Shown here one piece after another: positions 53,422-62,843 of a DNA stretch of 64,000 nucleotides. Every line of letters starts with the position of its first letter. Positions within the stretch are counted from its first letter, which is position 1. Below the pieces are notes generated by a model. The model did no database searches and had not been told where the DNA came from. It saw nothing but the letters and a program-made list of their open reading frames with translations. The stretch is from Alphaproteobacteria bacterium. GTDB lineage: Bacteria > Pseudomonadota > Alphaproteobacteria > GCA-2731375. The stretch covers positions 1 to 64,000 of the forward strand of contig JAJFGG010000090.1 of the NCBI GenBank assembly GCA_021776235.1. Reading direction: 5' to 3'. The position numbers and the translations under genes are program-made.

Positions 53422-55830
53422 TTATCGGCCATCCAGGATTTCCCGCACCCGCCGGGCCAGTGCCGGGGTCTGATACGGTTTGTTCATGAGCGCCACGCCG
53501 GGTTCGAGCTTGCCGCGGCGGTTGAGAATTTCCCTGGTATAGCCCGATGAATACAGGACACCGGCGGCCGGATAACGTTCGAGGAACGCGATGGCGACAT
53601 CGCGCCCGCTCATACCCCGGGGCAGAATCACGTCGGTCAACAGCAGGTCAATTCCGTTTGCAGCCGCGATGACTTCCAGCGCCGCCGGTCCGTCCTCCGC
53701 CTCCAGTATGGTATAGCCGAGCCGTCCGAGTACGGTCACGAGATACTCCCGGACGGCGTTGTCGTCCTCGACCACCAGGATCGTTTCGTCGCCGGTCGGC
53801 CGGTCATCTTGGCTTTGCTCGCTGGTACTGGCGGCATCCGCCGTCTGCTCCGCCCTGGGCAGGTAGATACGGACCATGGTGCCAGCGCCAGCCGCGCTGG
53901 CAATCGAGACATGGCCGCCCGACTGCTTGGCGAAGCCGAAGACCATGCTTAAACCCAGGCCGCTGCCCTCACCAACCGCCTTGGTGGTGAAAAAAGGCTC
54001 GAACACGCGCTCCCGCACTTCCGCCGGCATGCCGGTCCCGGTGTCGCTGACGGCGATTATCACGTAATCGCCCGGCGTCAGGTCTCCGTGCCGCGCAGTA
54101 TCGTCTTGTTCGAGCACCTTGTTGGCGGTTTCAACGGTCAACTGTCCGCCATCGGGCATGGCGTCACGGGCGTTGATGGCAAGGTTCAAAAGAGCGCTTT
54201 CGAGCTGTCCAGCATCGACCATGGTCGACCATAGATCGGCGGCAAGTTTCATCTCAACGGTGACGTCCTCGCCGATTGTGCGCTGGGCCAGTTGACCGAA
54301 CTGCGGCAGCATCTGATTGATCTCGGTCACCTTGGCATCCAATTCCTGCTGCCGTGCGAAGGCCAGCAGGTGATGGGTCAGCTCCGCGCCTCTAAGCGCC
54401 GCGCGAAGGGCGGTGGCGATGCCTTTTCTGTCGAACTCGTCCGCTATGGCCTCACTATCCTGGAGCAAATCCAGATGGCCAATAATGGCAGCCAGGATGT
54501 TATTGAAATCATGGGCGATGCCGCCGGTCAGCTGGCCCACCGCCTCGAGCCGCTGTGACTGACGCAATTGGTCCGTACTTTCCCGGAGCACAGTCTCCAG
54601 CCGCTTACGCTCGGACACGTCTTGCGTGACGCCGAAAAACCCCGAAATCTCGCCGGCCTCGTCGAATAATGGTGTTGTCCTTCCCTCGACATATCCGGTT
54701 TCGCCGTTCGGTCTCAAGATGCGATAGGCAAAGTCATAGCCGCATTTCTCTGCAATCGCCGCCTCGCGGTTGCTCATTGCCAAGGCTTTGTCGTCCGCAT
54801 GGATGGCATCGGTAATCGAATCGAGTGACATTAGGGCATCTGGCTCAAGCCTGTAGATGCGACGAAGTTCTTCGGAACTCTCGAACGTGTTGTCCGCGAA
54901 CATCCAGGTCCAGTGCCCAAGGAGACCGATGTCTTGGGCCTGGGAGAGCTGGGCTTCGCGTTCCCGGAGCGCTGTGTGCGTCGCCTCATGCTCGGTGATT
55001 TCGTGACGAAGTTCGCTGGTTCGTTGCAAGACGCGGATTTCCAGCTCATCGTGTGACTTTTGCAGTGCCGTCTCGGCGCTGTTGCGCTCGGCAATTTGAA
55101 ACTCGAGCTCGACGTTCTTCGATTTGATATCTTCTTCACTGCGCTTGAGCTCGGCGTATTGCCGCTTAAGCACACGATCCGCATGCCAGACGATCAAGGC
55201 CAGGAAAGCATAGAGAGAACCGAAGACGAACAACGAGATTGCCACAAGGCCCAGGGTAATACGATCGATCTTGCTCACTAAAGATGACACATCCGTGTAA
55301 AGCTCGAAGACGCCGGCAATTGTACCATCGGCACCCCGGATCGGGAGGTAGCTCTCGACAAGGTCCCGATCATAAACTTCACCCGAAAATGCACTGAAGA
55401 CGTTACGATAGGATAGTTTGCTTGCCGGCTTTCCGTGTCTTGCCGCGGTCAGAAACCCCAAATTATCGCTCTTGTCGCCGCCAATTTGTCCGCGCTCCGA
55501 GGAATAAATCGTGATCCCGTCAAGGTTGTAAATCTTGACCTTGAGGACGGGAACGCCAACCGAAATTGCCATGAACGCTGCATGGATTTCCTGGGTCTCG
55601 GGATTTCCCCGCAATAGATCTCCATCTCTCTCCGATACCGAGGTTATGTAAGAGGAGAAATTTGGCCAAAGGATATTGGAGAACGTCCGGGCCAGTACGA
55701 CATTATCGCTTTCTGCTTCCTCTACCAGTTCCTCGATGGCGTGCTGCCGATAGAAAACCACCAGTATGACGGTAACGACAATGATGGCGACGGCACTCGC
55801 GATGGAAAAATATCGGAATAACTTAAACAT
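53422..55830 (-). CDS. hybrid sensor histidine kinase with PAS and receiver domains
   Basis: This 802-residue membrane sensor starts with a TM helix (about residues 8-27), then an extracytoplasmic sensor loop of about 160 residues and a second TM helix near 190-215. A coiled coil (about 220-290) leads to a PAS domain ([13 protein letters not shown], closing [16 protein letters not shown]). The HisKA box is [20 protein letters not shown] and the HATPase shows [20 protein letters not shown] and [20 protein letters not shown]-terminal receiver ([14 protein letters not shown], phospho-Asp in LLLTDVILP) follows. The architecture matches stand-alone hybrid kinases with an internal receiver. No regulator is next door, and the signal is unknown. 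Confidence 0.93.
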   Translation of the reverse strand: MFKLFRYFSIASAVAIIVVTVILVVFYRQHAIEELVEEAESDNVVLARTFSNILWPNFSSYITSVSERDGDLLRGNPETQEIHAAFMAISVGVPVLKVKIYNLDGITIYSSERGQIGGDKSDNLGFLTAARHGKPASKLSYRNVFSAFSGEVYDRDLVESYLPIRGADGTIAGVFELYTDVSSLVSKIDRITLGLVAISLFVFGSLYAFLALIVWHADRVLKRQYAELKRSEEDIKSKNVELEFQIAERNSAETALQKSHDELEIRVLQRTSELRHEITEHEATHTALREREAQLSQAQDIGLLGHWTWMFADNTFESSEELRRIYRLEPDALMSLDSITDAIHADDKALAMSNREAAIAEKCGYDFAYRILRPNGETGYVEGRTTPLFDEAGEISGFFGVTQDVSERKRLETVLRESTDQLRQSQRLEAVGQLTGGIAHDFNNILAAIIGHLDLLQDSEAIADEFDRKGIATALRAALRGAELTHHLLAFARQQELDAKVTEINQMLPQFGQLAQRTIGEDVTVEMKLAADLWSTMVDAGQLESALLNLAINARDAMPDGGQLTVETANKVLEQDDTARHGDLTPGDYVIIAVSDTGTGMPAEVRERVFEPFFTTKAVGEGSGLGLSMVFGFAKQSGGHVSIASAAGAGTMVRIYLPRAEQTADAASTSEQSQDDRPTGDETILVVEDDNAVREYLVTVLGRLGYTILEAEDGPAALEVIAAANGIDLLLTDVILPRGMSGRDVAIAFLERYPAAGVLYSSGYTREILNRRGKLEPGVALMNKPYQTPALARRVREILDGR

Positions 55831-56439
55831 TGGGGCACCGCACCAATAGAGTCTGCGAACGTAGCCTCGTCATCAAACTGTTGATCAGACCCACACTGGA
55901 TATTGCCGGATTATCCGGCTTCCTGCGGGACGTCCCGAATGTAAACCTGCAATGGTTGATGACACGGTAACGCAAGGCGTAGGCGTGCGCGCACCCTGAT
56001 CTGAAAATTTTCCCCATCATCGCCACGTCCCCGGCACTATTTGGCCGCCTATTTCAGCATGCTCATGGGCCAACCAGCCGTACAATTGATGCCCCCAATG
56101 ATCATCGCATGAACCTACGTTTTTGAGTAGAGTTCGTCATTCCGAGGAGACGGACGTGAAGCGTAACGCATTGGCCGGTTTTGATGGTGGCGTGGACCGG
56201 ACCATCTAAACAGAAACATTAGGTAGCCCTAATGCGTCATAATGGGGATAAAATCACCGGCTTCAAAGGTGACTGGCTGGATTCGGCGGAAGAACGCGGC
56301 GACGCCTCCAAGGCTCGTCAAATCTTGGGTCTGTGCCGCGATATAATCGAATGCGCCTGAAGGGCATCCCTCGGATTCCGGTCAGAATTGCTTGGTATGA
56401 GTTCAGGGAACGTTTTTTTACAATAAGGTCTACCCCACG
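55831..56439. other. 609-base intergenic region with two palindromes
   Basis: The region separates the hybrid kinase from the PAS protein. It holds GCCGGATTATCCGGC (55905-55919), a 7-bp inverted repeat about 75 bases before the kinase start, and CATTAGG-TAGC-CCTAATG (56217-56234). A 17-codon frame from a GTG at 56157 (KRNALAGFDGGVDRTI) behind GGAGACGGAC may be a remnant. No larger gene is visible. Confidence 0.55.
55905..55919. promoter_or_regulatory. palindrome upstream of the hybrid kinase gene
   Basis: GCCGGATTATCCGGC has perfect dyad symmetry with one central base. Its distance from the kinase start suggests an operator for that gene. Confidence 0.35.
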
Positions 56440-56874
56440 ATGGACATCCAGCATCCAAAATTGTTCGCCTTGTACGCACATTGGAAATCCAGGGTGCGGG
56501 ACGGCCTCTTTCCAAGTCGGAAAGATTTTAGTCCTTTCGATCTGAAGCCATTTCTCGGACATCTACTCATTCTTGAACTGGCGGATGAATTGAAGGCAAG
56601 CCACTACCGCCTGTTCGGCTCGAAGCTAGCCGAATATTTCGACGCTGACCTGACGGGGCTGTGTCTAAGAGAAATTCCGGCCGATGAACCCGACAAAATC
56701 CTGTCGGAATATCGCAACCTACTCCTGGCCAATGCACCCCTGATCGCTTGCAACCAGGCCCTCGTCGGCAGCAGCGTCTCGTACTACGAAAAGTTGATGC
56801 TGCCGCTGTCATCGGACGAAAAACCCATCGCCATGGTGTTGGCTGCCATCTATCCAGTGGCTGCCCCTGCCTGA
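56440..56874 (+). CDS. PAS-domain protein (PAS_5 type)
   Basis: This 144-residue soluble protein resembles the PAS_5 family, common in alphaproteobacteria as a stand-alone domain. Typical pieces are DIQHPKLFALYAHWKSRVRD, GLFPSRKDFSPFDLKPFLGH, ADELKASHYRLFGSKLAEYF and DLTGLCLREIP. No output domain is attached. It might modulate another sensor; ligand and partner are unknown. Confidence 0.78.
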   Translation: MDIQHPKLFALYAHWKSRVRDGLFPSRKDFSPFDLKPFLGHLLILELADELKASHYRLFGSKLAEYFDADLTGLCLREIPADEPDKILSEYRNLLLANAPLIACNQALVGSSVSYYEKLMLPLSSDEKPIAMVLAAIYPVAAPA

Positions 56875-57044
56875 TGCTCGATTTTTTACGATTTTATACC
56901 GCGAGTGCGGCGACTGAGCCCAACATGCGTGGCTGGAGATCTATGATGGGCGGCGTCGACCAACTCCCGATCCCCGACGGCCGCCGCTTCTTGCCGCGTG
57001 GTGGATTTCAGCTACACTAAATACCAAGCTAGGGAAGGGTCGTG

Positions 57045-57104
57045 ATGCCAGAGGTTCCGGTTATTGATCTGTCGCCGTGTCGCGCCGGCTGCGAGGCGGA
57101 ATAG
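57045..57104 (+). pseudogene. possible N-terminal stub of an isopenicillin N synthase-like oxygenase
   Basis: After GGAAGGG, an ATG begins MPEVPVIDLSPCRAGCEAE and stops at TAG. The pattern (I/V)PVIDL.P...G resembles the first residues of 2-oxoglutarate/Fe(II) oxygenases of that group. Nothing further of such an enzyme follows. It may be a relic or a chance match. Confidence 0.25.
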
Positions 57105-57110
57105 ACAGCC

Positions 57111-57299
57111 ATGACCGATGGCGAAAAACCAGCCTACCGTTTGCTGACAGGGGTCGATGACCATGCCTTCTGTCTGCGGGTTTCCGAAGCCTTGACCGAT
57201 GGCTATATCCTCTACGGCTCACCCAGCTGCACTTACGATCCAGTGCAAGACCGCATGCTGGTAGCCCAGGCCGTGATCCGCCCTCACGTCCAGCCCTAG
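57111..57299 (+). CDS. DUF1737 family small protein
   Basis: This 62-residue protein starts MTDGEKPAYRLLTGVDDHAF, then CLRVSEALTDGYILYGSPSC and MLVAQAVIRP. These are the core features of DUF1737, a small soluble family of unknown function. It stands alone, convergent with priA (27 bases between ends). Confidence 0.8.
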   Translation: MTDGEKPAYRLLTGVDDHAFCLRVSEALTDGYILYGSPSCTYDPVQDRMLVAQAVIRPHVQP

Positions 57300-57325
57300 G
57301 GCGTGTCGGGGCTATTCTAAGCAGT

Positions 57326-59560
57326 CTACAAAAAGCTATAGGGGTCCACGTCGATTGCCACCCGGACCTGCTGGGGATGTTCGACTTGTGCGACCCAGGC
57401 TCTGGCCAGGGCGGAGGCATTGGCGCCGCGCCGGGTTTTCAGCAACAGGCGTTGGCGGAAGCGGCCGCGCAACAGGCTCAAAGGTGCCGGGGCGGGGCCC
57501 AGGACCTCCACATCCCCGTGCCGCGGCGCGGAGCGGCCCAGATCGCGGGCGGTCTGTATCACCTGGCCCTCGTCCCGGCCGGAAACGATCAAGGCCACCA
57601 GACGGCCGAAGGGCGGCAGGCCCTGGAATCGCCGGGCCTCCTTTTCCTGGGCCATGAAACGGTCCCGCTGGCCAGAAATTAAGGCCTGCATCACCGGGTG
57701 TTCGGGCATATAGGTCTGCAACAGGGCCCGGCCCGGACGCTGCACCCGTCCCGAGCGGCCCGCCACCTGATGCAGTATCTGATAGGTCCGCTCCGCGGCC
57801 CGCAGGTCGCCACCCTGCAAGCCAAGATCGGCGTCGATCACACCGACCAGGGTCAGCAGGGGGAAATGATGACCCTTGGCGACGATCTGGGTGCCGATGA
57901 TCAGAGAAACCTCGCCCTCGGCAATGCGTTGGATGGCCTCGGCTGCCGCGTCCGGGCCACGCACGGTGTCCGAGGCAATCAACATGCGGGGGACGTCGGG
58001 AAACAGTTCGTCCACCTCTTCTCCCAGTCTTTCGACGCCGGGGCCACAGGCCACCAGGCTGTCTTCGGCGGCGCATTCCGGGCAAGCTTCGGGTTGCCGC
58101 AGATTGAACCCGCAATGGTGACATTGCAGGCGGCCATGAAAGCGGTGTTCCACCAGCCAGGCGGTGCAATTTGGGCATTGCAGGCGGTGGCCGCAGGCCC
58201 GGCACAGGGTCAACGGGGCATAGCCGCGCCGGTTCAGGAACAACAGAACCTGTTCGCCCGCAGCCAAGGTCTCTTGCATTGCCGTGACCAGCGCCGGCGA
58301 CAGCCATTGCGGCCCCGACGGGGCCTCGCCCCGCATATCGATGGCTTCGATCTGCGGCAGCTCGGCGCTGCCGATGCGGTTTGGCAGATGCAGGGCGCCA
58401 TAGCGGCCCGTCTCCACATTGACCTGGCTTTCCAGACTGGGTGTGGCGGACACCAGGACGATGGGTATCTCTCCCAGCGAGGCCCGCAGCACGGCCATGT
58501 CCCGGGCGTGATAAATCACCCCGTCTTCCTGCTTAAAGGCGCTGTCGTGCTCTTCATCCACCACGATCAGGCCCAGATCCGTATAGGGTAAAAACAGCGC
58601 CGAGCGGGCGCCGACCACCACTCTGGCCCGGCCCTGGGCCACGGCCCGCCAGGTCAGCCGCCGCCGTGCGGTGCCCAGATCCGAATGCCAGGCCAGGGGC
58701 GCGGCCCCAAAGCGTTTCTCGAATCGCTCCAGCCATTGTGCGGTCAGGCCAATTTCGGGCACCAGAACCAGAACTTGGCGGCCCTGAGCCAGGGCGGCGG
58801 CGACGGCCTCCAGATAGACTTCCGTTTTGCCGGCGCCGGTCACCCCGTCCAGCAGCGTCGTGGAATACCCCCCCATATCGACCTTGCTACGCAGTGCCGA
58901 GGCGGCCTTCAGCTGATCGTCGTTCAAGATCTCGCCGGACTTTTGCCAATCTGGCTCCGGCACCGTCATTTCGCCGGGCAGTTGGACTTCCTGCAAGGTG
59001 CCTTGTTTCACCAGGCCTCTTACGACCCCTGAGCTGACCGCCGCCAGCTCCGCGATGGTTGGGCCAGGCAACGGGATACCGTCGGCCAGAACGTCCATGA
59101 CCCGTTGCCGCGCCCCGGTCATGCGGCTGGGGGCCGGGCCGGCCAGACAGTAGGCCAGGCGCGGGCGCGGCGGCTCCAATGCCGCCTGGACCGACATGGT
59201 CATCCGCAGCACGGCGCCAGGCGAGGCGCAGGTATAATCCGCCAGCCATTCGACGAAGCGGCGGGTCACTTCCGCCATGCCGGGTGTGGGCAGGCGATAG
59301 GCGATGGGGCGCAGACGGCTGTCGGCCACCGCCTGCCCGGGATCCGCCGGTCCTTCGCCCCAGACCACGCCAACCACGGCGCGCCGGCCCAGGGGGACGG
59401 CGACAAAATCACCGATCCGGATTTCCTCATCGCCCAGCTCGGCCGGCACGGCGTAGTCATAGGCGCTGTCCAGGGGCAACGGCAGCAAGACATGAACCCG
59501 ACGCGGCGGAGCCATATCATCGAATTTGGGTTCAGCTTCACTGGTATGGGGCGCGGCCAT
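57326..59560 (-). CDS. priA: primosomal protein N' (replication restart helicase PriA)
   Basis: This 744-residue superfamily 2 helicase reloads the replisome at stalled forks. The N-terminal DNA-binding domain begins VHVLLPLPLDSAYDYAVPAE. Walker A is GVTGAGKTEVY, the DEAH-like motif is VVDEEHDSAFKQEDG, and the zinc region is CRACGHRLQCPNC, CHHCGFNLRQPEACPEC. Helicase motifs V-VI appear as IIGTQIVAKGHHFPLLTLVG and HQVAGRSGRVQRPG. It is divergent from the transaldolase gene, an arrangement common in this group. Confidence 0.96.
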   Translation of the reverse strand: MAAPHTSEAEPKFDDMAPPRRVHVLLPLPLDSAYDYAVPAELGDEEIRIGDFVAVPLGRRAVVGVVWGEGPADPGQAVADSRLRPIAYRLPTPGMAEVTRRFVEWLADYTCASPGAVLRMTMSVQAALEPPRPRLAYCLAGPAPSRMTGARQRVMDVLADGIPLPGPTIAELAAVSSGVVRGLVKQGTLQEVQLPGEMTVPEPDWQKSGEILNDDQLKAASALRSKVDMGGYSTTLLDGVTGAGKTEVYLEAVAAALAQGRQVLVLVPEIGLTAQWLERFEKRFGAAPLAWHSDLGTARRRLTWRAVAQGRARVVVGARSALFLPYTDLGLIVVDEEHDSAFKQEDGVIYHARDMAVLRASLGEIPIVLVSATPSLESQVNVETGRYGALHLPNRIGSAELPQIEAIDMRGEAPSGPQWLSPALVTAMQETLAAGEQVLLFLNRRGYAPLTLCRACGHRLQCPNCTAWLVEHRFHGRLQCHHCGFNLRQPEACPECAAEDSLVACGPGVERLGEEVDELFPDVPRMLIASDTVRGPDAAAEAIQRIAEGEVSLIIGTQIVAKGHHFPLLTLVGVIDADLGLQGGDLRAAERTYQILHQVAGRSGRVQRPGRALLQTYMPEHPVMQALISGQRDRFMAQEKEARRFQGLPPFGRLVALIVSGRDEGQVIQTARDLGRSAPRHGDVEVLGPAPAPLSLLRGRFRQRLLLKTRRGANASALARAWVAQVEHPQQVRVAIDVDPYSFL

Positions 59561-59687
59561 CGGCTAGACTCTGCCTGTCCCCGCTGGTGCCGACAAGTAG
59601 CGATAAAAGCGGTGCCGTCTGAGGGTGGGGATTTGGGTTAACCGGAATGATCGAGCAGATGCATATGGTAGTTGGAATGAAGGCGCC

Positions 59688-60371
59688 ATGAAATTCTTCG
59701 TAGACACCGCCGACGTCGCCGAAATTCGCGATCTGGCGGCTACCGGGCTGCTGGACGGGGTGACCACAAATCCATCCCTGGTGGCAAAGACGGGGCGCGA
59801 TTTTTTTGATGTGGTGGCGGAAATTTGCGCCTTGGTTGATGGCCCGGTCAGCGCCGAAGTGGCGGCGACGGACGTAGAGGCAATGGTGGCGGAAGGCCGT
59901 ACCTTGGCCAGGATAGCCGACAATGTGGCGGTCAAGGTGCCTTTGACCTGGGATGGACTGAAAGCCTGCCGCAGCCTTAGCCAGGATGGCACCCAGGTCA
60001 ACGTCACTCTTTGTTTCTCGGCCAATCAGGCCCTACTGGCGGCCAAGGCCGGGGCCAGCTTCATTTCGCCTTTCGTAGGCCGGCTGGACGATATCGGCCA
60101 TGACGGCATGCAGTTGATCGCCGAGATCTTGGAGATCTATGGCAATTATGACAGCTTCCATACGGAAGTTCTGGTCGCCTCGATCCGTTCCCCGATGCAT
60201 GTCCTGCATGCCGCCCGCCTGGGCGCCGACGTCTGCACCATTCCCCCGGTCGTGATCCGGCAGTTGGCCAAGCATGTTCTGACCGACAAGGGGCTGGATG
60301 CGTTCCTGGCCGATTGGCAGAAAACCGGACAGTCCATTCTGGGCCGCGGCGATTCGGGCGACAAGGCATAG
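59688..60371 (+). CDS. transaldolase / fructose-6-phosphate aldolase family enzyme
   Basis: This 227-residue short transaldolase has a TIM barrel with the Schiff-base lysine in [13 protein letters not shown]. It opens [20 protein letters not shown], then [16 protein letters not shown] and [20 protein letters not shown], with [14 protein letters not shown]. Short forms act either as transaldolase in the pentose phosphate pathway or as fructose-6-phosphate aldolase; sequence reading alone cannot separate them. The ATG at 59688 fits the family start. Confidence 0.92.
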   Translation: MKFFVDTADVAEIRDLAATGLLDGVTTNPSLVAKTGRDFFDVVAEICALVDGPVSAEVAATDVEAMVAEGRTLARIADNVAVKVPLTWDGLKACRSLSQDGTQVNVTLCFSANQALLAAKAGASFISPFVGRLDDIGHDGMQLIAEILEIYGNYDSFHTEVLVASIRSPMHVLHAARLGADVCTIPPVVIRQLAKHVLTDKGLDAFLADWQKTGQSILGRGDSGDKA

Positions 60372-60373
60372 GC

Positions 60374-61102
60374 ATGGCTGGCAAGCGCACATCGTCCAGA
60401 CCGCACGGTGGGGAGGCTAACCGCACGCCCGAGGCGGAGGCGGTGCGCGAATACTTGCTGGCAAACCCCAGTTTCCTGACCGACAACCCGGATCTTTTGC
60501 CCCTGCTGCGTCCAGAAGCCCAGCATAGCGGCGAAAACGTTCTGGATATGGGCCAGATCGTGACGCGGCGCCTGGGCGATGAAGTGGCCCGATTAAAGGC
60601 CGAACATGAAGAATTGCTGGCCAATGGCCGGGCCAATCAGACAGCACAAAAACAGATCCACGCGGCTGCCCTGGCCATGCTGGAAGCGCGCAATTTTGAA
60701 CATCTGATCCATGTGGTCACCCGCGATCTGGCGGAAATTTTTGCCATCGACACGGTGACCCTGTGTGTCGAGACAGCGGATGACGGCCCGACACAGGCGC
60801 CGACGGGGGGTGTCTATGTGCTGCCCGCGGGCCAGGTTGACCGCCTGCTTGGTCCAGGGGCCGGCTCCCGGCTGGAAGGGGTGCGGTGTGGCGACCGTGC
60901 AATTTTTGGCCCCGCCGCGGAACTGGTGCGCAGCCAGGCGCTCGTGCGCTTGTCGCCCTCGCCCGGCTCGCCGCCCGGGCTGTTGGCCCTGGGCAGCCGG
61001 GACGGCGACAAGTTCCACCCCGGCCAGGGGACGGAATTGCTGCAATTTCTGAGTCGATTGATGGAGCGGTTGTTTCGGGCATGGCTGGATCTGTCCAACT
61101 AA
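60374..61102 (+). CDS. DUF484 family protein
   Basis: This 242-residue protein matches DUF484, a GAF-like family usually found just before xerC. It has AVREYLLANPSFLTDNPDLL, a coiled-coil DEVARLKAEHEELLANGRAN, a GAF-like centre with IDTVTLCVETADDG, and LALGSRDGDKFHPGQGTELL, LQFLSRLMERL at the end. The function is unknown. It begins two bases after the transaldolase stop and overlaps xerC by 22 bases, suggesting coupling to recombinase production. Confidence 0.88.
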   Translation: MAGKRTSSRPHGGEANRTPEAEAVREYLLANPSFLTDNPDLLPLLRPEAQHSGENVLDMGQIVTRRLGDEVARLKAEHEELLANGRANQTAQKQIHAAALAMLEARNFEHLIHVVTRDLAEIFAIDTVTLCVETADDGPTQAPTGGVYVLPAGQVDRLLGPGAGSRLEGVRCGDRAIFGPAAELVRSQALVRLSPSPGSPPGLLALGSRDGDKFHPGQGTELLQFLSRLMERLFRAWLDLSN

Positions 61103-62064
61103 GTCCCCAGCACGACATTGGGGTGGCCGACGCCGTGGCGCGCTGGCGGGGCTGGCTGCAATCCGAGCGCCGCTACTCGGAACATACCCTGACCGGCTAT
61201 GACCGGGATTTGAACGGCTTTCTTGATTTTATCGCACAGCATTTGGGACAGGCGCCCGGCCTGGAAGAACTAGGGGCCTTGCGCACCTTGGATTTCCGCG
61301 CCTACCTGGCACGGCGCGGTGGCGACGGCCTCGGCCCGGCCTCGCTGGCCCGGGCCCTCTCGGCGGTGCGGAGTTTTTTCCGCTTTTGCGAGCGCCAGGA
61401 CCTGTTTGCCAATGCTGCCATTCATGGCTTGCGAACACCCAAGCAGCCCCATGGCATACCCAAACCCTTGACGGTGAACGAAGCCGTGGCAGCGGTGGAA
61501 GATGTCGCCATTCTGTCTGATGAACCGTGGGTGCAGGCCCGCGACGTGGCCGTGTTGACCCTGTTGTATGGCTGCGGCCTGCGCATCGCCGAGGCCTTGG
61601 CCTTGAACCGCGGGCAGGCGCCCCTGGAAGAAAGTCTGATGGTCCGGGGCAAGGGCGGCAAGGATCGTCTGGTCCCGGTCCTGCCCGTGGTGGCGAAGGC
61701 GGTGGGTGCCTATCTTGCGCTGTGCCCTCATGATCTGCCCCTGGAGGGGCCGTTGTTCCTGGGCATTCGGGGTAAACGTTTGAACCAGCGCATCGTGCGC
61801 GCCCGGATGCAGCAATTGCGCATCAGCATGGGCCTGCCGGCTACGGCTACCCCGCACGCCCTGCGTCATTCCTTCGCTACCCATCTTTTGGCGGGGGGCG
61901 GCGATCTACGTACGATCCAGGAATTGTTGGGCCACGCCAGCCTGTCGACCACGCAACGCTATACCGAGGTCGATGCCGGGCATCTGCTGGACGTCTATCG
62001 TAAAGCCCAGGCCGTGGGGAAAAAGCGCCGGCAGGAAGATGGCAAAAAGAAAGGCGGCCGGTAG
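61081..62064 (+). CDS. xerC: tyrosine recombinase XerC
   Basis: This 327-residue recombinase resolves chromosome dimers at dif together with XerD. The N-terminal SAM-like domain (ARWRGWLQSERRYSEHTLTG) is followed by the catalytic domain with Arg168 (CGLRIAEAL), Lys194 (GKGGKDRLVP), His259 and Arg262 (HALRHSFATHLL), His285 (LGHASLSTTQRY) and nucleophile Tyr294. All are present. The Lys-rich tail (GKKRRQEDGKKKGGR) overlaps the stem of a terminator that serves the opposite strand. It overlaps DUF484 by 22 bases. Confidence 0.95.
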   Translation: MAGSVQLSPQHDIGVADAVARWRGWLQSERRYSEHTLTGYDRDLNGFLDFIAQHLGQAPGLEELGALRTLDFRAYLARRGGDGLGPASLARALSAVRSFFRFCERQDLFANAAIHGLRTPKQPHGIPKPLTVNEAVAAVEDVAILSDEPWVQARDVAVLTLLYGCGLRIAEALALNRGQAPLEESLMVRGKGGKDRLVPVLPVVAKAVGAYLALCPHDLPLEGPLFLGIRGKRLNQRIVRARMQQLRISMGLPATATPHALRHSFATHLLAGGGDLRTIQELLGHASLSTTQRYTEVDAGHLLDVYRKAQAVGKKRRQEDGKKKGGR

Positions 62065-62082
62065 AAAACCAAGCCGCCTTTC
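62044..62082 (-). terminator. intrinsic terminator for leftward transcription
   Basis: GAAAGGCGGC (62049-62058) and GCCGCCTTTC (62073-62082) form a perfect 10-bp stem with a 14-base loop. Read on the minus strand, the second arm is followed by TTTTT, the classic Rho-independent layout. It ends transcription from the small reading frame at 62126-62206 within the 3' end of xerC. On the plus strand no T-run follows, though the stem may protect xerC mRNA. Confidence 0.75.
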
Positions 62083-62125
62083 CGTGAATTGGGCCGTACG
62101 AACGTCCCGATCACTTGCGTGGGTA

Positions 62126-62206
62126 TCAGGTCAAGACAGAGAGGCTTTCCCTTTGTCCACCATAAATACCCCGGCCGATCGTTACGGCGCGCATTTCACT
62201 AGACAT
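62126..62206 (-). CDS. 26-residue peptide gene with a full-length Shine-Dalgarno
   Basis: The ATG at 62206 is preceded by GAAAGGAGGTGATCCA, the complement of the whole 3' tail of 16S rRNA, with AGGAGG seven bases from the ATG. The 26 codons read MSSEMRAVTIGRGIYGG, then QRESLSVLT, then TGA. The peptide has no membrane helix and recalls no family. A perfect intrinsic terminator follows 44 bases later, and a weak promoter candidate (TTGCGT and ATACTG, 17 bases apart) lies upstream near 62250. This is a complete, strongly translated-looking unit between xerC and a GNAT gene. It could be a leader, a signalling or modified peptide, or a toxin or antitoxin. Confidence 0.6.
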   Translation of the reverse strand: MSSEMRAVTIGRGIYGGQRESLSVLT

Positions 62207-62222
62207 TGGATCACCTCCTTTC
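62207..62222 (-). promoter_or_regulatory. extended Shine-Dalgarno matching the 16S rRNA 3' end
   Basis: On the plus strand TGGATCACCTCCTTTC equals the conserved last bases of 16S rRNA. Read leftward it is a 13-base or longer ribosome-binding site, far longer than the 4-6 bases used by other genes here. It serves the 26-codon frame. Confidence 0.75.
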
Positions 62223-62298
62223 GATTGTTGTTGCCAAGTGCGCAGTATGCCCCAAGTTATGGCTAACGCAACCTATCCTTTGCCCAGGGCGGTCAGGA

Positions 62299-62748
62299 TC
62301 AACACCGATTGGCGTCGGTGAGGCGCTTTGTGAACAGGATCTTTGCGTCATCGGGGCCGTTTCCCGGCTCATGACCGGATATGCGATAACCGTTTGAAAT
62401 CAACAGCTTCAGCATATTCTTGTGTTTATTCATTGATTTCACCTCGATCACGCTGAAGCCGCGTTCGGCAACGACGCGTTCCTGCTCGTCGATCAGTTTC
62501 TGCGCTATTCCTTTGCCTCTGTGCGCCGGAACAACGCCCCCGATCCAGCTATAGAATTTCGTTCGGCCCACCGCGTATCCGAGTTTGAAGGCAACCGGGG
62601 CGTCACGAACAGATGCGATCAGCGTCACCTTTGGCCGGCTGCCTATCCTATCCTGATAGGCCGCGATGCCTTTCGGCGCGGACAGTTCAGGGACCTGCAG
62701 ATGGACCGCAAGCACTTCAGAAAATCCGCCATTGCGTATTTCAAGCAT
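62299..62748 (-). CDS. GNAT family N-acetyltransferase
   Basis: This 149-residue acetyltransferase has the acetyl-CoA loop in VVPAHRGKGIAQKLIDEQER (the Q/R-x-x-G-x-G/A motif), strand FYSWIGG before it, and SVIEVKSMNKHKNMLKLLIS, NGYRISGHE after. The ATG at 62748 (MLEIRNGGFSEV) fits the family start; codons further upstream run through G-rich non-protein sequence. It is divergent from the flavin monooxygenase and upstream of the 26-codon frame on the same strand. The substrate is unknown. Confidence 0.85.
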   Translation of the reverse strand: MLEIRNGGFSEVLAVHLQVPELSAPKGIAAYQDRIGSRPKVTLIASVRDAPVAFKLGYAVGRTKFYSWIGGVVPAHRGKGIAQKLIDEQERVVAERGFSVIEVKSMNKHKNMLKLLISNGYRISGHEPGNGPDDAKILFTKRLTDANRC

Positions 62749-62843
62749 TCGGCCCCCCGGCCCTGATGACCTGCTGACGTCGGCGCAAATTTGACACGTG
62801 CGCGGAAAGGCGGAAAGCTGCTTTCCAGCAAGTGGAGGAAGCA

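Noticed and set aside
62207-62222. Piece of 16S rRNA
   Set aside because: The 16 bases equal the 16S 3' end, but no other rRNA sequence adjoins; as a leftward ribosome site in front of an ATG it makes better sense.
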